This document shows, in pieces, positions 6,725 to 8,687 of a DNA stretch of 8,687 bases. Numbering within the stretch: position 1 is the first letter of the stretch; each line of letters starts with the position of its first letter. A program made the position numbers and the translations under genes. The stretch comes from Planctomycetaceae bacterium. Lineage in GTDB: Bacteria; Planctomycetota; Planctomycetia; Pirellulales; UBA1268. The notes under the pieces were generated by a model. It did no database searches. It was not told where the DNA came from and was given only the letters and a program-made list of their open reading frames with translations. The stretch is taken from contig DNLZ01000131.1 of assembly GCA_003488325.1 (NCBI GenBank), positions 1,096 to 9,782 on the forward strand, written 5' to 3'.

Positions 6725-6745
6725 ACGCGGAGAGTCTATCCGCGT
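6725..6745. repeat. 21-bp inverted repeat, candidate operator
   Basis: ACGCGGA (6725-6731) and TCCGCGT (6739-6745) are perfect 7-bp arms around the 7-base spacer GAGTCTA. The two-fold symmetry with centres one helical turn or so apart suits a dimeric DNA-binding protein. The spacer includes the promoter-like TAGACT on the minus strand, so binding here could control ftsH, the Nudix gene or both. The function is inferred from position and symmetry only. Confidence 0.4.
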
Positions 6746-6795
6746 CGCCGCTCCCGGGCAGCGGTGGTCGATCGGGCGACGGCATCCTCGTGACG

Positions 6796-6803
6796 AGGAA
6801 GGA
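6796..6803 (+). promoter_or_regulatory. Strong ribosome binding site of the Nudix gene
   Basis: AGGAAGGA lies 7 bases before ATG 6811. It decides between that ATG and an in-frame GTG at 6790, which lies upstream of this site and has no comparable purine run before it. Confidence 0.7.
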
Positions 6804-6810
6804 AGCCACC

Positions 6811-7257
6811 ATGGACGTGCCGACGGGAACCGCGCAGTCGGCCGCAGCCGCGCAGCCGGGGCGCCGTCGCGGCGTCATCGCCATCGCGCGGCGCGGCGGC
6901 CGGTTTCTGGCGATTCGCCGCGGCCCGGGCGTCGCCGCCGGCGGCACGATCTGCTTCCCCGGAGGTCACATCGAACCGGGCGAGGAGGAGGCGGAAGCCG
7001 TCGTCAGGGAGTGTCGCGAGGAGGTTGCGGCCGAGGTCGCGGCGGTGGCGTGCGTCTGGCGGAGCGTGTCGCCCTGGGGCACCGAACTCGCGTGGTGGAC
7101 GGCCACGCTGGTGGACGCCAGTCGGCTCACGCCGCATCCGGTCGAGGTCAGCGAGATCCTCTGGCTCTCCGCCGAGGAGATGATCGAGCATCCGGAACTA
7201 CTCTCGGGAAACCGTCCGTTTCTCGAGGCCGTGATCGCAGGACGGTTGCAGCTCTGA
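6811..7257 (+). CDS. Nudix hydrolase (8-oxo-dGTPase/MutT-like), specificity unknown
   Basis: 148 residues with a single Nudix domain. The family hydrolyses nucleoside diphosphates linked to another moiety, such as dNTPs, NDP-sugars, NADH or capped RNA, with a divalent metal. The strand GVIAIARRGGRFLAIRRG (21-38) leads to CFPGGHIEPGE and the Nudix box at 52-74, which follows GX5EX7REUXEEXGU: Gly52, Glu58, Arg66, Glu67, Glu70 and Glu71 are present, so the metal-binding glutamates are intact. Ala73 stands where the consensus has Gly, an uncommon change. VEVSEILWLSAEEM (111-124) matches the C-terminal strand and helix seen in MutT-like members. No extra domain points to a substrate. The first 20 residues are Ala/Gln/Gly-rich and probably disordered. 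ATG 6811 is chosen for its strong Shine-Dalgarno sequence. The stop lies 6 bases from the convergent stop of the next gene. Confidence 0.92.
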   Translation: MDVPTGTAQSAAAAQPGRRRGVIAIARRGGRFLAIRRGPGVAAGGTICFPGGHIEPGEEEAEAVVRECREEVAAEVAAVACVWRSVSPWGTELAWWTATLVDASRLTPHPVEVSEILWLSAEEMIEHPELLSGNRPFLEAVIAGRLQL

Positions 7258-7263
7258 GCGGGC

Positions 7264-7872
7264 TCAGGGCTCCTCCGCGGAATCGTCGGGCGGATCGATG
7301 GGGCCGAAGATGAGGCCGCGCGGCTGCTCGGGAGGTGGGAGCGTCGGCGGCTGGGCTGCGGCATCGAGGAGCGCCCGCAACCGGTTGGGTCGCGACGGCT
7401 GCCCGGCGTCCTCCATGCCCGATGCGAGCTGGATCGCTCCCTGGGGCTGCGGCCGGGCCTCTTCGGCGCGGACCATGTCGAGCCAGGTCTCGAGCGTCGC
7501 GCGCTGCTCGCTCGAGAGGGGGCGGGCGGCGAACGCCCCGGCGGGAGCCGATGCCGGATGCCTGCGGGCGAGGAGCGCGACCAGTTCGCTCGGATCCCGT
7601 CGGGCGCCGACGACGTCGAGAAACGCGTGCAGGTTGGCGAGCGTGAGCTGGCGATTCACGCCGGTCCGGCCGGCGGCGCGCTCGATCTGCAGGACGGGCG
7701 CGTCGGGACGGCCATGGCAGGCTCCCGCCGCGCAGGCGTTGAGCAGCAGCGGCTGAACGCGCCGCGTGAAATGGGCGACGGTGGCGGGCGACGGGTCGAC
7801 GGCGCGAGCCGACGCCGCGCAGGCGAGAACGGCGCACCACACGGCGCTGTGGCAGGCAGTGAGGCGAAGCAT
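7264..7872 (-). CDS. Small exported protein with CX4CH heme-like motif (cytochrome-like, function unknown)
   Basis: 202 residues. Residues 1-24 look like a signal peptide: a hydrophobic run with SARA before the likely cleavage after Ala24. Cys18 in VLAC could alternatively be a poor lipobox. The mature part starts with HFTRRVQPLLLNACAAGACHGRP, positions 34-56 in order, containing Cys47-x4-Cys52-His53-Gly. Planctomycetes have many exported proteins with this 'VQPLLLNxC...CHG' layout, related in appearance to planctomycete cytochrome-c-like domains, but the canonical heme motif is CX2CH, so heme binding is uncertain. LSSEQRATLETWLDMV (119-134) is a helix like those that close such domains. The tail (about 140-202) is rich in Pro, Gln and Ala and probably disordered. 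Start support: GAGGGG (7884 down to 7879) lies 6 bases before the ATG, and the signal peptide begins there. It converges on the Nudix gene. No partner gene is adjacent. Confidence 0.75.
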   Translation of the reverse strand: MLRLTACHSAVWCAVLACAASARAVDPSPATVAHFTRRVQPLLLNACAAGACHGRPDAPVLQIERAAGRTGVNRQLTLANLHAFLDVVGARRDPSELVALLARRHPASAPAGAFAARPLSSEQRATLETWLDMVRAEEARPQPQGAIQLASGMEDAGQPSRPNRLRALLDAAAQPPTLPPPEQPRGLIFGPIDPPDDSAEEP

Positions 7873-8217
7873 GTTGGACCCCTCGCATGGGGTCGGGCCG
7901 TGACGCAGGACCACCACGAGCACGCCCTCGTCGTGTGTCTCCGGCGACCGGCCACCGCCGCCGCATGGGAACTCCTTAGAGGGCGTCGCCGTCCGGTTCA
8001 AGCCCGATCAGCCCGAGCCATTCCGTGCCGGACCCATCGGCGGCTGAATCCGGGCGTTTGATCGGTCCCGCGGAGCGACGCAGCCGGTATGCGCGCCCGG
8101 CGCGGTCCGCGATACACTCCGGCCGTCGTGGAAGTGGTGTCCCGGATGCGGAGCCGGGTCCACCATCGATTCGCCGCTGGTTTCGCCTCTGGTTTGTTCT
8201 CGGGGAGCACAGGCTGC
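7873..8217. other. Divergent intergenic region upstream of the exported protein and ndk
   Basis: These 345 bases have no convincing gene. TACACT at 8113-8118, in CGATACACT, is a fair -10 box for ndk and would give a leader of roughly 95 bases; TGCGCG at the -35 distance is a poor match. On the minus strand TAAGGAG (7978 down to 7972) sits 5 bases before an ATG at 7966, a textbook translation start, yet the frame from that ATG is Arg-rich and unlike any protein I recognise. No tRNA, repeat or terminator was found. Confidence 0.4.
8202..8207 (+). promoter_or_regulatory. Ribosome binding site of ndk
   Basis: GGGGAG lies 10 bases before ATG 8218. The spacing is slightly long, but it supports this start over the in-frame ATG at 8089, which would add an unconserved 43-residue leader and lies upstream of the promoter-like TACACT. 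Confidence 0.45.
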
Positions 8218-8679
8218 ATGGAGCGCACGTTTGTGATGTTCAAACCCGACTGCATGGAGCGCGGCCTCTTCGGCCGCATCTTCACGCGGTTCGAGGAGAA
8301 GGGGCTCCGACTGGCCGCCCTGAAGCTGCTGCGGATCACGCCCGCGCTCGCGAAGCAGCATTACGCCGAACACGTGCAGAAGCCGTTCTACCCCGGGCTG
8401 GAACAGTTCATCACCGCGTCGCCCGTCATCGGTGCGGTCTTCAGCGGGCCCGAGGTCGTCCGCGTGGTGCGCGAGATGCTCGGCGCGACGAGTGGCCTGA
8501 AAGCCGCTCCGGGCACGATCCGGGGCGACTATTCCTCGAGCCGTCAGATGAACCTGGTGCACGCCTCCGATTCGCCCGAATCCGCCGAGCGCGAGATCGC
8601 CCTCTATTTCCAGGCGGCCGAGATCCTGCCGTGGGATCCCTCGCTGGCATGCTGGCTGCAGGCGCCCGGCGAAACCTGA
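8218..8679 (+). CDS. ndk: Nucleoside diphosphate kinase
   Basis: 153 residues, normal for the family (about 140-150 plus a short tail). It transfers the gamma phosphate from ATP to other NDPs through a phosphohistidine, balancing NTP and dNTP pools in the cytoplasm. Visible active-site residues: Lys9 in MFKPD (7-11), Tyr49 in HYAEH, Arg85 before MLGAT (87-91), Arg102 in TIRGDY (100-105), Asn112, and the catalytic His115 in NLVHASDSPESA (112-123). The usual HGSDS is HASDS here, a mild variation seen in some relatives. PFYPGLEQFITASPV (56-70) matches the family's PFF-x2-L segment with Tyr for Phe. The last 15 residues or so extend past the conserved core. ATG 8218 gives the canonical ERTFVMFKPD start. 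Only eight bases follow the stop in this window. It is divergent from the exported cytochrome-like gene. Confidence 0.95.
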   Translation: MERTFVMFKPDCMERGLFGRIFTRFEEKGLRLAALKLLRITPALAKQHYAEHVQKPFYPGLEQFITASPVIGAVFSGPEVVRVVREMLGATSGLKAAPGTIRGDYSSSRQMNLVHASDSPESAEREIALYFQAAEILPWDPSLACWLQAPGET

Positions 8680-8687
8680 GTCCACCG

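Larger units (their letters stand above)
6538..6810. promoter_or_regulatory. Divergent ftsH / Nudix intergenic region
   Basis: These 273 bases contain no credible gene; the open frames across them are Arg/Gly/Pro-rich artefacts of high GC. The least GC-rich part, around 6717-6745, holds TATCCTA and GTCTATC, the most plausible promoter cores. On the minus strand TAGACT or TAGGAT could serve ftsH with a 5' leader of roughly 180 bases. A 21-bp inverted repeat overlaps this part and is listed separately. No -35 box is convincing. Confidence 0.4.

Noticed and set aside
7148..7966. 272-residue minus-strand frame starting at the strong Shine-Dalgarno site
   Set aside because: Overwhelmingly Arg/Ala/Pro, no hydrophobic signal or domain, and it overlaps the Nudix gene end and the exported protein in another frame. 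Kept only as a finding about the start signal.
7990..8012. GGTTCAAGCCC resembling a tRNA T-loop
   Set aside because: The flanking bases do not form a 5-bp T-stem and no acceptor, D or anticodon arm can be placed around it.
7976..8236. Minus-strand open stretch ending EWLGLIGLEPDGDAL before TAA
   Set aside because: No ATG, GTG or other convincing start in frame, and it runs antisense into the ndk start; too little to call a gene or pseudogene.
1..8687. CRISPR array, insertion sequence, prophage or toxin-antitoxin genes
   Set aside because: I found no regularly spaced repeats, no transposase or integrase motifs, no terminal repeats, and nearly all space is taken by chromosomal metabolic and housekeeping genes.

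Overview
This is a very GC-rich (about 70% by eye), gene-dense bacterial chromosomal window. Its gene content and protein signatures point to a planctomycete, probably of the Pirellulales type. The clues are tetrahydromethanopterin (H4MPT) cofactor biosynthesis genes in a bacterial setting, a small secreted cytochrome-like protein of the 'VQPLLLNxC...CHG' kind common in planctomycetes, a small Dabb-domain protein of planctomycete type, and many starts without a clear Shine-Dalgarno sequence. The taxonomic call is inference from remembered family patterns, not from a search.

Layout. (1) Positions 1-2143 hold an H4MPT-type C1-cofactor block. The N-terminus of a DUF6513 / dihydropteroate-synthase-like protein runs off the left edge on the minus strand. 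Divergent from it on the plus strand are a DUF447 protein and a GHMP-fold beta-ribofuranosylaminobenzene 5'-phosphate synthase (mptG-like), the first committed enzyme of methanopterin synthesis. (2) Positions 2209-3111 (minus) encode dapA, lysine/diaminopimelate biosynthesis, convergent with mptG. (3) Positions 3249-4166 (plus) encode a trimeric-type purine nucleoside phosphorylase, divergent from dapA across a region with a palindrome, an AT-rich patch and a repeated octamer. (4) Positions 4218-6537 (minus) hold the membrane AAA+ protease gene ftsH followed by a small Dabb-domain gene, possibly one transcript. (5) Positions 6811-7257 (plus) encode a Nudix hydrolase, divergent from ftsH across a 273-base region with a 21-bp inverted repeat. 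(6) Positions 7264-7872 (minus) encode a small exported protein with an unusual CX4CH heme-like motif, convergent with the Nudix gene at a 6-base gap. (7) Positions 8218-8679 (plus) encode nucleoside diphosphate kinase.

The first three genes form one functional unit, making a C1 carrier cofactor. The remainder is mostly housekeeping: lysine/cell wall precursor, purine salvage, membrane protein quality control, nucleotide sanitation or turnover, and NTP balancing. I see no CRISPR array, insertion sequence, rRNA, tRNA or phage gene. The most interesting biology is the H4MPT block with its uncharacterised DUF447 and DUF6513 members, not a wholly new system.
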